This document shows, in pieces, positions 45,769-54,065 of a DNA stretch of 64,000 nt. Origin of the DNA: Sphaerospermopsis kisseleviana NIES-73 (lineage in GTDB: Bacteria > Cyanobacteriota > Cyanobacteriia > Cyanobacteriales > Nostocaceae); contig NZ_AP018314.1 in assembly GCF_002368075.1 (NCBI RefSeq), positions 3,757,862 through 3,821,861 of the forward strand, read 5' to 3'. Positions within the stretch are counted from its first letter, which is position 1. The number at the start of each line of letters is the position of its first letter. Both the position numbers and the translations under genes were made by a program. The notes beneath the pieces are model-generated. The model saw only the letters and a list, made by a program, of their open reading frames with translations. It searched no databases and was not told the DNA's origin.

Positions 45769-48240
45769 ATGTTTGAACGCTTCACAGAAAAAGCCATTAA
45801 GGTAATCATGCTGGCCCAAGAAGAGGCCCGCCGTTTAGGTCACAACTTTGTGGGAACTGAGCAGATCCTCCTGGGTCTGATCGGGGAAGGCACGGGGGTG
45901 GCAGCCAAGGTGCTAAAGTCAATGGGTGTCAATCTTAAAGATGCCCGGATTGAAGTTGAAAAAATCATAGGTCGGGGTTCCGGCTTTGTGGCTGTGGAAA
46001 TTCCGTTTACGCCACGGGCAAAGCGGGTTTTAGAACTATCCTTGGAAGAAGCACGCCAACTAGGGCATAACTACATTGGCACCGAGCATCTGCTGTTGGG
46101 TCTCATCCGTGAAGGGGAAGGCGTAGCAGCCAGGGTGCTAGAAAACCTGGGTGTAGATTTGTCTAAGGTGAGAACCCAAGTGATTAGGATGTTGGGAGAA
46201 ACTGCGGAAGTGACTCCTGGCGGTTCTTCGGGTCGCACAAAAACCCCTACTTTGGATGAATTTGGCTCGAATTTGACCCAAATGGCTGTGGATAACAAAC
46301 TCGATCCTGTGGTGGGACGCGCCAAGGAAATCGAGCGTGTGATTCAAATTTTGGGTCGCCGGACTAAAAATAATCCAGTGCTGATTGGTGAACCTGGGGT
46401 GGGTAAAACAGCCATTGCTGAAGGTTTAGCCAGTCGCATCGCTAACAAAGATATCCCGGATATTCTGGAAGATAAACGGGTGGTAACTCTGGATATTGGT
46501 TTACTGGTTGCAGGAACTAAGTACCGGGGTGAATTTGAAGAACGTCTAAAGAAAATCATGGATGAGATCCGTCAAGCGGGTAATGTCATCCTGGTAATTG
46601 ACGAGGTTCATACTTTAATCGGTGCTGGTGCTGCTGAAGGGGCGATTGATGCAGCGAATATCCTCAAGCCAGCTTTGGCACGGGGTGAGTTGCAGTGTAT
46701 CGGCGCAACTACTTTGGATGAGTACCGCAAGCACATTGAACGGGATGCAGCGTTGGAAAGACGTTTTCAGCCTGTGATGGTTGGTGAACCGACCGTTGAT
46801 GAAACAATAGAAATTTTATATGGTTTGCGCGATCGCTATGAAGCGCACCACAAGTTAAAAATCTCCGATGAGGCTTTAGTGGCAGCGGCGAAGTTGTCTG
46901 ATAGATATATTAGCGATCGCTACCTTCCAGATAAAGCCATTGACTTAATTGATGAAGCTGGTTCTCGCGTCCGTTTGATTAATTCCCAGCTACCCCCAGC
47001 AGCGAAGGAATTAGACAAGGAACTGCGGCAAATCTTAAAAGAAAAAGATGATGCTGTTCGTTCTCAAGACTTTGACCGTGCTGGAGAACTGCGCGACAGA
47101 GAAATGGAAATTAAAGCGGAAATTCGCTCCATTGCTCAAAACAAAACCAATGCAGCCGGTGGTGATGGTGTTGAACCTGTAGTGACAGAAGAAGACATCG
47201 CCCATATCGTTGCTTCTTGGACTGGTGTACCAGTGAATAAACTCACTGAGTCTGAATCTGAGAAGTTGCTGCACATGGAAGACACCTTACATCAGCGCCT
47301 CATCGGTCAAGATGATGCGGTGAAAGCGGTTTCCCGTGCGATTCGTCGCGCTCGTGTGGGCTTGAAGAATCCTAACCGCCCCATTGCGAGTTTTGTATTC
47401 TCTGGTCCGACTGGGGTAGGTAAAACTGAGTTAGCTAAATCCTTGGCTTCTTACTTCTTCGGTTCAGAAGAAGCAATGATTCGCTTAGATATGTCCGAGT
47501 ACATGGAGCGTCACACCGTCAGTAAATTGATTGGTTCACCTCCAGGTTACGTTGGTTATAACGAAGGTGGTCAGTTAACAGAAGCTGTACGTCGTCGTCC
47601 TTACACTGTGGTGCTGTTTGACGAAATCGAAAAAGCACACCCCGATGTATTCAATATGCTGCTGCAAATTTTAGAAGATGGTCGTTTGACTGATGCTAAA
47701 GGACGCACAGTAGACTTTAAGAACACTTTGTTAATTTTAACTTCTAACATTGGTTCTAAGGTAATTGAAAAAGGCGGTAGCGGTATTGGTTTCGAGTTTG
47801 CTGAGGATCAAACTGAATCTCAATACAACCGGATTCGTTCTTTGGTGAATGAGGAACTGAAGCAATACTTCCGTCCTGAGTTCTTGAACCGTTTGGATGA
47901 AATTATTGTCTTCCGTCAGTTGAATAAGGCTGAAGTTACCGAAATTGCCGACATTATGCTCAAAGAAGTGTTTGGTCGGTTGACAGAAAAAGGCATTACT
48001 TTAGAAGTGAGCGATCGCTTCAAGGACCGCTTGATTCAAGAAGGTTACAGCCCCAGCTACGGTGCAAGGCCATTACGGCGAGCAATTATGCGCTTGTTGG
48101 AAGATAGTTTGGCGGAAGAAATTCTGTCTGGACGCATCAAAGACGGTGATGTTGCTTACGTTGATGTGGATGAAAATGGTGTTGTCCAAGTTACAGCTAG
48201 AGAAAGTCGGGAGTTGTTGACTCCTGGTGTTGAGTTGTAG
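45769..48240 (+). CDS. clpC: ATP-dependent Clp protease ATP-binding subunit ClpC
   Basis: An 823-residue HSP100 unfoldase from [20 protein letters not shown]. An in-frame GTG 48 bp upstream would add 16 unrelated residues. There are two N-terminal Clp_N repeats (to about 145), AAA+ module 1 (Walker [15 protein letters not shown]; Walker [10 protein letters not shown]), a UVR motif in the middle ([20 protein letters not shown]) and AAA+ module 2 ([28 protein letters not shown]). It feeds substrates to ClpP/R. It is monocistronic by context, with a terminator 20 bp downstream. Confidence 0.97.
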   Translation: MFERFTEKAIKVIMLAQEEARRLGHNFVGTEQILLGLIGEGTGVAAKVLKSMGVNLKDARIEVEKIIGRGSGFVAVEIPFTPRAKRVLELSLEEARQLGHNYIGTEHLLLGLIREGEGVAARVLENLGVDLSKVRTQVIRMLGETAEVTPGGSSGRTKTPTLDEFGSNLTQMAVDNKLDPVVGRAKEIERVIQILGRRTKNNPVLIGEPGVGKTAIAEGLASRIANKDIPDILEDKRVVTLDIGLLVAGTKYRGEFEERLKKIMDEIRQAGNVILVIDEVHTLIGAGAAEGAIDAANILKPALARGELQCIGATTLDEYRKHIERDAALERRFQPVMVGEPTVDETIEILYGLRDRYEAHHKLKISDEALVAAAKLSDRYISDRYLPDKAIDLIDEAGSRVRLINSQLPPAAKELDKELRQILKEKDDAVRSQDFDRAGELRDREMEIKAEIRSIAQNKTNAAGGDGVEPVVTEEDIAHIVASWTGVPVNKLTESESEKLLHMEDTLHQRLIGQDDAVKAVSRAIRRARVGLKNPNRPIASFVFSGPTGVGKTELAKSLASYFFGSEEAMIRLDMSEYMERHTVSKLIGSPPGYVGYNEGGQLTEAVRRRPYTVVLFDEIEKAHPDVFNMLLQILEDGRLTDAKGRTVDFKNTLLILTSNIGSKVIEKGGSGIGFEFAEDQTESQYNRIRSLVNEELKQYFRPEFLNRLDEIIVFRQLNKAEVTEIADIMLKEVFGRLTEKGITLEVSDRFKDRLIQEGYSPSYGARPLRRAIMRLLEDSLAEEILSGRIKDGDVAYVDVDENGVVQVTARESRELLTPGVEL

Positions 48241-48259
48241 TTAGGATTTTTTAATAGTT

Positions 48260-48299
48260 AAAAAAACGGTGGAGGATGTAGGTTCTCTGCCGTTTTTTT
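48260..48299 (+). terminator. Rho-independent terminator of clpC
   Basis: AAAAAACGG pairs with CCGTTTTTT around a loop that also contains GAG/CTC, followed by a run of seven T. It lies 20 bp after the clpC stop. Confidence 0.8.
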
Positions 48300-48336
48300 G
48301 TTTTTTCTCACGCAGAGGCGCAGAGTCGCAGAGAGG
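48300..48336. repeat. Dispersed cgcagag repeat, second copy
   Basis: A T-run plus CTCACGCAGAGGCGCAGAGT, like 2392-2437. It opens the 510-bp gap 48241-48752, which also holds a short coding relic but no intact gene. Confidence 0.7.
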
Positions 48337-48421
48337 AGGAAGGAGATTTTAGATGATTGAAACGAACAGTTCGTTTAGAAACTTCCAGTCGCGGAGAGGA
48401 GAAGGAGGTTTTTGTAGGCGA

Positions 48422-48535
48422 CTAGTCATCTTCAACTAACCTCGGATCAGGTACTCCGTAAAGTCGTTTGGCTAGATCTATATCACGTTCATAATTTGGT
48501 TCATACCCGTAATACTCAAGCTTTATAAAATATGC
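48422..48535 (-). pseudogene. C-terminal fragment of an unidentified gene
   Basis: A 37-codon minus-strand frame without a start codon reads FIKLEYYGYEPNYERDIDLA followed by KRLYGVPDPRLVEDD and a stop. The amino-acid make-up looks protein-like, and a stop codon precedes it at once. It may be the tail of a lost gene at the border of the defence island. Family unknown. Confidence 0.35.
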
Positions 48536-48752
48536 TTATATATTAACTTATAAAAGCTCATAATCACCTTCATTTTCATCTCTCCTGCTGTATGGGAGAT
48601 TTTTTTTACAGATGAAGTAATAACATACAAAATACTTTTTAGCAAGTAGTAATATAATAACCTCTGAGGACGGTATTCTCCCATATAGACCATTTTCGGT
48701 TAGATATAGACCTCATTAAGTTTGTTATATAAAGTAAATTAGGTAAAATTAA

Positions 48753-49107
48753 ATGACATCAGAATTAATTAATCGTCACATTATCCTTGACGTTAGACAT
48801 ATTGCCAAGCATTTACCAAGAACACTGCAAATGCAAAGACTTCTAAAAAAAAGGACAAGCTGCTCATGTATTTAACGATGAAAATACCATGAATCAAGTT
48901 GCTCAGTGCATAATAGAAAAAGGTGAGTTTATCGGCATTGTTCGAGACTATGAACGCTATGGAATGTTTTTTACTGAACCAATAGGTTATAGAATTAGTC
49001 CAGATGGTAGCAATATTCCCACTATTCCACTTTACTATGGGGAGATAAAAATCAATGCAGACAACCAATACCACGTCATACCCCGCACCAGACCTAGTGA
49101 AGAATAA
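48753..49107 (+). pseudogene. Small conserved-type cyanobacterial gene split by a frameshift at an A8 tract
   Basis: The ATG at 48753 gives NRHIILDVRHIAKHLPRTLQ then MQRLLKK. At a run of eight A (48845-48852) the frame changes, and the +1-shifted frame continues KGQAAHVFNDENTMNQVAQC, then YERYGMFFTEPIGYRISPDG, ending IPRTRPSEE at 49107. Joined, the product would be about 118 residues. The slip could be a real mutation, programmed slippage or a homopolymer sequencing error. The next gene overlaps its end. I do not assign a function. Confidence 0.65.
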
Positions 49108-49324
49108 TTGGGAATTTACAGAAGTATGGATAGATCCGATGTTATCGCCTCCATACATTCTGTTATTACTTTGTGATAGTGAGGGAAACTGTCAAATTTA
49201 TGATCCAAAACAGGGTGATAAGGTTGTATTTTCTAGTAATAGTTATGAAGCTGCTCAGTTATGGTTATTGGAAGATGAATATGAACCAGTTGAGGGTAGG
49301 CTTTTAGCTGAAGAATTGGTTTAA
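49055..49324 (+). CDS. Hypothetical small protein overlapping the preceding gene
   Basis: Eighty-nine residues from the ATG at 49055; a GTG at 49097 would give 75 residues and only an 11-bp overlap. The core (NWEFTEVWIDPMLSPPYILL, then GNCQIYDPKQGDKVVFSSNS and EAAQLWLLEDEYEPVEGRLL) looks folded, and its acidic tail suggests a small cytoplasmic protein. No motif is recognised. It is probably co-transcribed with the split gene upstream and precedes two small paralogous genes. Confidence 0.6.
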   Translation: MQTTNTTSYPAPDLVKNNWEFTEVWIDPMLSPPYILLLLCDSEGNCQIYDPKQGDKVVFSSNSYEAAQLWLLEDEYEPVEGRLLAEELV

Positions 49325-49356
49325 ATAGATTCCAATGGTAAATGGGGGTATTTTTT

Positions 49357-49587
49357 ATGATAAAGTTTGATTTTAAAACTATGAGTATGAAGGAATTACG
49401 TGCTTATGTTTTATCGCATCGGCATGATCAAGAGGCGTTTTATTTTTATGTAGATAAGTTGAATGCTGAGGGAAATTGGGTGGAAATGTCGCCTTCTGCA
49501 TCTGTTGATGATTTGATGAATTATCCTGAGTTTTTGCAGCGTTTTAGTAATGAAAAAGGGGTGTTGGGAAAAGATGACATTGGTTAA
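49357..49587 (+). CDS. DUF6887-like small protein (first of two paralogues)
   Basis: Seventy-six residues from the ATG at 49357, which has a GGGGG ribosome site; an ATG 15 bp upstream is less well placed. The hallmark MSMKELRAYVLSHRHDQEAF and YFYVDKLNAEG is shared with the next gene (MTLKELRRYVLTHRNDIAAF, HAYVDRSKSEG). These small cyanobacterial proteins (DUF6887-like by recall) have no known function and often lie near mobile or defence genes. It overlaps the next gene by 14 bp. Confidence 0.65.
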   Translation: MIKFDFKTMSMKELRAYVLSHRHDQEAFYFYVDKLNAEGNWVEMSPSASVDDLMNYPEFLQRFSNEKGVLGKDDIG

Positions 49588-49771
49588 TTATCAAGCAATG
49601 ACTCTAAAAGAGTTACGTCGTTATGTTCTCACTCACAGAAACGATATTGCAGCGTTTCATGCTTATGTAGATCGTTCAAAGTCTGAAGGAAAGATGATTA
49701 CTATTAATCCTAATGACGAAAATTGGGAAGAGGAGGTAAGACAGATTATAATTAAAAATGAAATCTTGTAA
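49574..49771 (+). CDS. DUF6887-like small protein (second paralogue)
   Basis: Sixty-five residues from MTLVNYQAMTLKELRRYVLT. Its N-terminal half is paralogous to the preceding gene, with the same LRxYVLxHRxDxxAFxxYVD pattern. The overlap with that gene and the 17-bp gap to the DUF262 gene suggest a single operon 49357-52068. Whether the small proteins regulate the DUF262-HEPN pair or are unrelated passengers is not known. Confidence 0.65.
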   Translation: MTLVNYQAMTLKELRRYVLTHRNDIAAFHAYVDRSKSEGKMITINPNDENWEEEVRQIIIKNEIL

Positions 49772-49788
49772 TATAAGGAATAAATACT

Positions 49789-50988
49789 ATGATTGCAAAT
49801 AGTGATTTAATTTTAGGCGAAATTTTCACTTTTCCAGATAATGTAGATACAAATCATGAATCAGTGTCAGACGAAGAAATCAATAAAAAATATAAAAAGC
49901 GTGAAATTAGAATTATTACCGAACAAGCTCGTTATCCTTTAGATAGTATACCGACAATGCTTGATAGTAAAAAATATATTCTTGATCCTGAATATAAGCG
50001 TAGAAAAAGATGGGGTAATACTCGAAAATCTCGTTTAATAGAATCATTAATAATGAATGTACCAATTCCACCTATATTTCTGTATGAAATAGAATATTCT
50101 CTCTATGAAGTAATAGACGGACAGCAAAGACTAACTACTATTTATGATTTCTACAAAGGAAAATTTTTTTTAGAAGAATTAGAATATTGGCAGGAATTAG
50201 AAGGTAGAAATTATCAAAATTTACCAGGACAGGTTAGAAAAATTCTAGATAGAAGATATTTATCATTTATTGTGTTATTGCAAGAAACAGCAGAAAGTCT
50301 AGAAGAAGCTGAACATATTAAAAAAATAGTGTTTCAGAGATTAAACAGTGGAGGAGAAGAATTAACTCCACAGGAAACCAGGAATGCTTTATATAATGGT
50401 AAGTTTAACCAATTATGTCTAAAACTTTCTCAAAATGACTATTTTCGTAAAATGTGGAAGTTCCCTTTACAAAGTGAAGGAGAAGAAAAATTACTAGAAA
50501 GTGAATCTTATCGCAAAATGGAAGATGTAGAATTAGTTTTACGATTCTTCGCTTACCGTCATTTAGATAAATTAAAACTTCCAGTTGATAAGTTTTTAGA
50601 TGAATATTTAAAACAAGCAAATAATTTTCCAGATGAAACTATTGAAAATCTTGAAAAGCTTTTCAATGAAACTATTGAATTGATTTATTATATCTTGGAA
50701 GATTCAGCTTTTATTCCACCTCCACCACAAGGAGAGCGGAATAGAAAAATTCCTTTAAAAATAGTGTATGATCCAATTATGCAAGTATTTGCTAGTAAAC
50801 TTCCCTTTAAGAATGAATTATTAAAGCATAAGGAAGCGATAAAAAATGAGATGTATTCTGATGAAAAAATGTTATATGTAGAAGAAGAAAATAATCGTTT
50901 TCTTTTTGAAGGTAGGTATGCTACCAAAAAAGCATTGGAAACAAGAATCGAATATTTTGATAAGTTTCTACAAAGCTACATTAAATAA
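49789..50988 (+). CDS. DUF262 (GmrSD N-terminal/ParB-like nuclease-fold) protein
   Basis: The protein has 399 residues. The DUF262 domain at about 45-260 contains the signature D110-GQQR motif (YEVIDGQQRLTTIYDFYKGK), preceded by YILDPEYKRRKRWGNTRKSR and VPIPPIFLYE, and followed by FQRLNSGGEELTPQETRNAL. The family includes the GmrS part of type IV restriction enzymes and many uncharacterised defence proteins with NTP-hydrolysing/ParB-like folds. There is no C-terminal DUF1524 HNH domain, so a separate effector is expected. The HEPN gene 15 bp downstream fits. The sequence is very AT-rich compared with housekeeping genes here. Confidence 0.88.
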   Translation: MIANSDLILGEIFTFPDNVDTNHESVSDEEINKKYKKREIRIITEQARYPLDSIPTMLDSKKYILDPEYKRRKRWGNTRKSRLIESLIMNVPIPPIFLYEIEYSLYEVIDGQQRLTTIYDFYKGKFFLEELEYWQELEGRNYQNLPGQVRKILDRRYLSFIVLLQETAESLEEAEHIKKIVFQRLNSGGEELTPQETRNALYNGKFNQLCLKLSQNDYFRKMWKFPLQSEGEEKLLESESYRKMEDVELVLRFFAYRHLDKLKLPVDKFLDEYLKQANNFPDETIENLEKLFNETIELIYYILEDSAFIPPPPQGERNRKIPLKIVYDPIMQVFASKLPFKNELLKHKEAIKNEMYSDEKMLYVEEENNRFLFEGRYATKKALETRIEYFDKFLQSYIK

Positions 50989-51003
50989 AGTTTGGTAGAA
51001 ATT

Positions 51004-52068
51004 ATGAATATAGAATCATTAGAAAACTTTAAAAGAGAACTCAATCAAATTCGAGAATATTTAAAACATATTCAATATGTAAATGATGTAGCTGCTTATC
51101 ATGTTCAAGATAATGATAATGAGCAAATAAAAAATTTACTCAATACTTTGAATGGTCACTATAGAGGTTTTAGAACAGATAAGCGAATCTTTGAATATAA
51201 AGCATCTATTATTTCACTATATGGACTACTAGAAAAATATGTAGAAATATGGATCAAAGAGTATCTTGATTTTCTATCGAGTGTAGTACCTGAATACACA
51301 CAAATAGATGAAAAGATTAGAGATAATCATTTTGAACTTTCTTTAAGATTGATAAATACTATTACCAGTAGAGAAAGTGCTAAATATCAGCATCTTACAA
51401 AAGAGGAAGTGCTAAAGAAACTTAATGATTGTATAGTTAATCCTACTAAATATCAAATTAATACAGATGCTTTTGTGCTTTTGTCAGGTAATTTAAAACA
51501 TAATAAAATTGTAGAGTTATTCAACAAGCTAAATTTGGATTTGAATAATGAACTATTAAAAAATGAAGAACTTAACAATGAAATTGGTTTAAATCAAAAT
51601 TCTATTTCTAGAATAGAAAAGGATATTTTGTATAATAAAATAAATGATTTGGTTGAAAGAAGAAACCAAATTGCTCACGGTTCAGAAGAAGTAGATGATC
51701 TTCTTAGCATATCTGAATTAGAACCTTACATTCAATTTTTAGAGAAATATTGTCAAGCTATTTTTGAGACATTATTTGAACAAGTTATCAAAGAGGAATC
51801 AATACATACTTTTCAACAAGTAGAAAATGTAATTAAAATTTTTGTTAGTAAAGTATTGGCATTTGAAATAGAAGACTATACGATAAAAGTTGGAGATATG
51901 CTAATTATCGAAACAAAAGAAGGTAGATTTTATAAAAAACCTATTTTAACAATTCAATTAGATAATACAGAATATCCTGAACTGCCAATTACTGAAAAAA
52001 CAAAGATTGCTGTTAGTGTAGATCATAAAATAAAAGATAATCACACATTTTACATAGTCAAGAAATAA
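51004..52068 (+). CDS. HEPN-domain RNase-like protein (MAE_28990/MAE_18760 type)
   Basis: From the ATG at 51004 (MNIESLENFKRELNQIREYL) the product is 354 residues; a TTG 12 bp upstream is also in frame. An all-helical N-terminal part to about 255 carries the HEPN RNase motif R220-x4-H225 (VERRNQIAHGSEEV). Residues about 270-354 form a separate beta-rich C-terminal domain (IEDYTIKVGDMLIIETKEGR, VSVDHKIKDNHTFYIVKK). Many members of this HEPN clade are toxins or effectors. Operon partner of DUF262. Inferred role: RNA-cleaving abortive-infection effector. Confidence 0.78.
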   Translation: MNIESLENFKRELNQIREYLKHIQYVNDVAAYHVQDNDNEQIKNLLNTLNGHYRGFRTDKRIFEYKASIISLYGLLEKYVEIWIKEYLDFLSSVVPEYTQIDEKIRDNHFELSLRLINTITSRESAKYQHLTKEEVLKKLNDCIVNPTKYQINTDAFVLLSGNLKHNKIVELFNKLNLDLNNELLKNEELNNEIGLNQNSISRIEKDILYNKINDLVERRNQIAHGSEEVDDLLSISELEPYIQFLEKYCQAIFETLFEQVIKEESIHTFQQVENVIKIFVSKVLAFEIEDYTIKVGDMLIIETKEGRFYKKPILTIQLDNTEYPELPITEKTKIAVSVDHKIKDNHTFYIVKK

Positions 52069-52160
52069 TAAAATCGCTCTTCGTTGGTTAATATGGAAGT
52101 AGTGCGTTAGCGAAGCTTACCGACGGTATCGCATAATTAACTCAAAGACTTGATATCATC

Positions 52161-52241
52161 AATAGTAAAAAGCCATTCAAATTCTTCAACCATGACAGAA
52201 TTACTACAGCGTGCGATCGCTCTTTGTTAATGTAGGGGTAA
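52161..52241. repeat. 81-bp direct repeat, left copy, flanking parDE
   Basis: Matches 52961-53041 at 78 of 81 positions. It contains a 12-codon frame (MTELLQRAIALC, ATG at 52192) that looks like a severed antitoxin N-terminus, and a HIP1 octamer. A gcgttagcatagcttacc repeat follows, related to ones at 52107 and 53077. Confidence 0.88.
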
Positions 52242-52297
52242 TGCGTTAGCATAGCTTACCCTAGCTATCACATAACTGACAAAAAAATATAAATGAC

Positions 52298-52588
52298 TTA
52301 TTCAAACAAATTTTGAATATCTCTTGCACCATGAATTACCCTTACAAGTTCAATTCCATCAACTACGGGACGGTAAAACAAAAGGTATTTACCAACAGGA
52401 AAACTTCTAAGTGATGGTGCTAATTCCTCACACAGTTTCCCCATTTGAGGTAATTCTGACAAAAGTATCAACTTCTCATTAATAGCATCTATAATTCTAT
52501 CAGCAGCAATTTCATTATCCTGACGAATATAGAGCCAGATTTCAATGAAGTCATTTTGAGCTTCTGGGGATTGAAAAATATTTGCCAT
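52298..52588 (-). CDS. parE: ParE/RelE-family toxin
   Basis: A 96-residue protein of the RelE/ParE superfamily: SPEAQNDFIEIWLYIRQDNE at the N-terminus, PQMGKLCEELAPSLRSFPVG and the terminal YLLFYRPVVDGIELVRVIHG with ARD, a ParE-like ending. ParE toxins poison DNA gyrase; a ribosome-dependent RelE activity cannot be excluded by eye. The antitoxin gene is 13 bp upstream on the same strand. The module lies between 81-bp direct repeats. Confidence 0.9.
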   Translation of the reverse strand: MANIFQSPEAQNDFIEIWLYIRQDNEIAADRIIDAINEKLILLSELPQMGKLCEELAPSLRSFPVGKYLLFYRPVVDGIELVRVIHGARDIQNLFE

Positions 52589-52601
52589 ATCTTAAATACT
52601 G

Positions 52602-52868
52602 CTAACTAATACGTTTTGCAGCTTGTCTTTTTCTCCCTTCAGCTTTGATTTTTTCAGCATCAAAAGCTACACCTTCACCCCTATCAAGTTGATCTATTCC
52701 TATTTGTATTTCCTTCCGCAATTCTTCCATTCTCAACTTCCGTAAATCTTCCCGTTCTTTTAATAACCGTAGACCTTCACGAATGACCTCGCTTTGTGAC
52801 TGATATAGTCCACTATCAACGAGTTCAGCAACAAACTGATCAAATGTAGTACCTAGATGAACATTCAT
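52602..52868 (-). CDS. parD: ParD-family ribbon-helix-helix antitoxin
   Basis: An 88-residue protein with the ParD RHH domain (VAELVDSGLYQSQSEVIREG, LRLLKERED) and a charged C-terminal tail (QLDRGEGVAFDAEKIKAEGR) that would wrap the toxin. First gene of the parD-parE operon. A reasonable ribosome site (AAAGGTGA) precedes the ATG. ParD normally represses its own promoter. Confidence 0.9.
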   Translation of the reverse strand: MNVHLGTTFDQFVAELVDSGLYQSQSEVIREGLRLLKEREDLRKLRMEELRKEIQIGIDQLDRGEGVAFDAEKIKAEGRKRQAAKRIS

Positions 52869-52960
52869 AGATTCACCTTTGAATTAATTACATAGTCTTT
52901 TCTTTAGAATTGCACACCTGTCAATAATTGTCAATTTTTGTTAGTAGTGAGATAATCTAA

Positions 52961-53041
52961 AATAGTAAAAAGCCATTCAAATTCCTCAACCATGACAGAA
53001 TTATTACAGCGTGCGATCGCTCTTTGTTAATGTAGAGGTAA
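52961..53041. repeat. 81-bp direct repeat, right copy, flanking parDE
   Basis: Lies exactly 800 bp to the right of the left copy, in the same orientation, with three mismatches. It carries the same 12-codon MTELLQRAIALC frame and HIP1 octamer. Confidence 0.88.
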
Positions 53042-53090
53042 CGCGATCGCTCTCAGTTAGCTAATTGTGGAAGAAATACGTTAGCGTAGC

Positions 53091-54065
53091 TTATTCCTCA
53101 ATTAACCAACCTCGCTTTATTCCATATTCAATTCCACCAGACCAGTCCATTGTTAAATGCTTCCGTACCTTATGAAATAAATGTTGTACTACAGTTGGAT
53201 TAATTGGATTTTTAACATAAGTTTCTTCATACCTAAATTCTCGATCCGTGTTTTTCTGCTGACGTAATACATAAATCTGATCAACCTTGTACTTCCGAAG
53301 ATTAACATCACTCGTCAACTTGATCCACTCCATTAATACAATATATAAACTATTCGGATTCCTAGCTTTTAAATCTTCTGCTGCTCTTGATGAACCTTCC
53401 AACATAGTTTTATCAAGATAAGTTTTACATTCAATAACAATAACTGGAATATCAAAAATATGAGTTTCTGTGTTACCTGTAACTGTAACATCTGAATAGT
53501 TGTCTGGTTCTTCTTTAATAATTGTCAGCATTTCACCTGAATTTTCTTCTTCTGGTGGTGTAACTGCTTCAAATGATGCTTCAATAGTTGCACCAATCAC
53601 AAAATCATGATCTTTCTTTTCAATACGTGCATAGGGACGTTTCAACATTTCTGCATATTTGGGAGGAACAAAGAAAATATCTTTAAAAGTATGGGATTTT
53701 CCAATGAGCGCGTTTTCTCCAAAATCTTTTGCTAAATCTCGAAATAAATAATAGAGAAATTCCTCCAATACACTAGAGTGAAGATTGGAGCGAGAGTCAA
53801 ACTTTTCAGCATAATGTTGTTGATCTAAAAAATCTTTATATGCTGATAAAAGTTCTACTCTTTGAGAAATAATTGCATTATCATTTTCATTAGGTGTTGA
53901 TGTTGGTCCAACTAATTCAACATTAGCTAAATGCCATTTATCATATTCAATTCTAATTTCTTGGAGAAATTTTCTGCTTTCAGCATCTCTATATTTTTTG
54001 CGGTGATTTTCTTTTTGTTCGAGATTTGAACCATGAACTAAAGGGTTTCTATCAGTTGTGGACAT
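53091..54065 (-). CDS. Type II restriction endonuclease, Bpu10I-like
   Basis: A 324-residue protein with a PD-(D/E)xK-type active site: D205 and E212-C-K214 in FDIPVIVIECKTYLDKTM, following a beta-rich region. The C-terminal WSGGIEYGIKRGWLIEE and the N-terminal half resemble the Bpu10I family as I recall it; Bpu10I itself recognises CCTNAGC as a two-subunit enzyme, so the target here is not assured. Its start overlaps the methyltransferase gene by 28 bp, so translation is coupled and the methylase is made first. Confidence 0.75.
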   Translation of the reverse strand: MSTTDRNPLVHGSNLEQKENHRKKYRDAESRKFLQEIRIEYDKWHLANVELVGPTSTPNENDNAIISQRVELLSAYKDFLDQQHYAEKFDSRSNLHSSVLEEFLYYLFRDLAKDFGENALIGKSHTFKDIFFVPPKYAEMLKRPYARIEKKDHDFVIGATIEASFEAVTPPEEENSGEMLTIIKEEPDNYSDVTVTGNTETHIFDIPVIVIECKTYLDKTMLEGSSRAAEDLKARNPNSLYIVLMEWIKLTSDVNLRKYKVDQIYVLRQQKNTDREFRYEETYVKNPINPTVVQHLFHKVRKHLTMDWSGGIEYGIKRGWLIEE

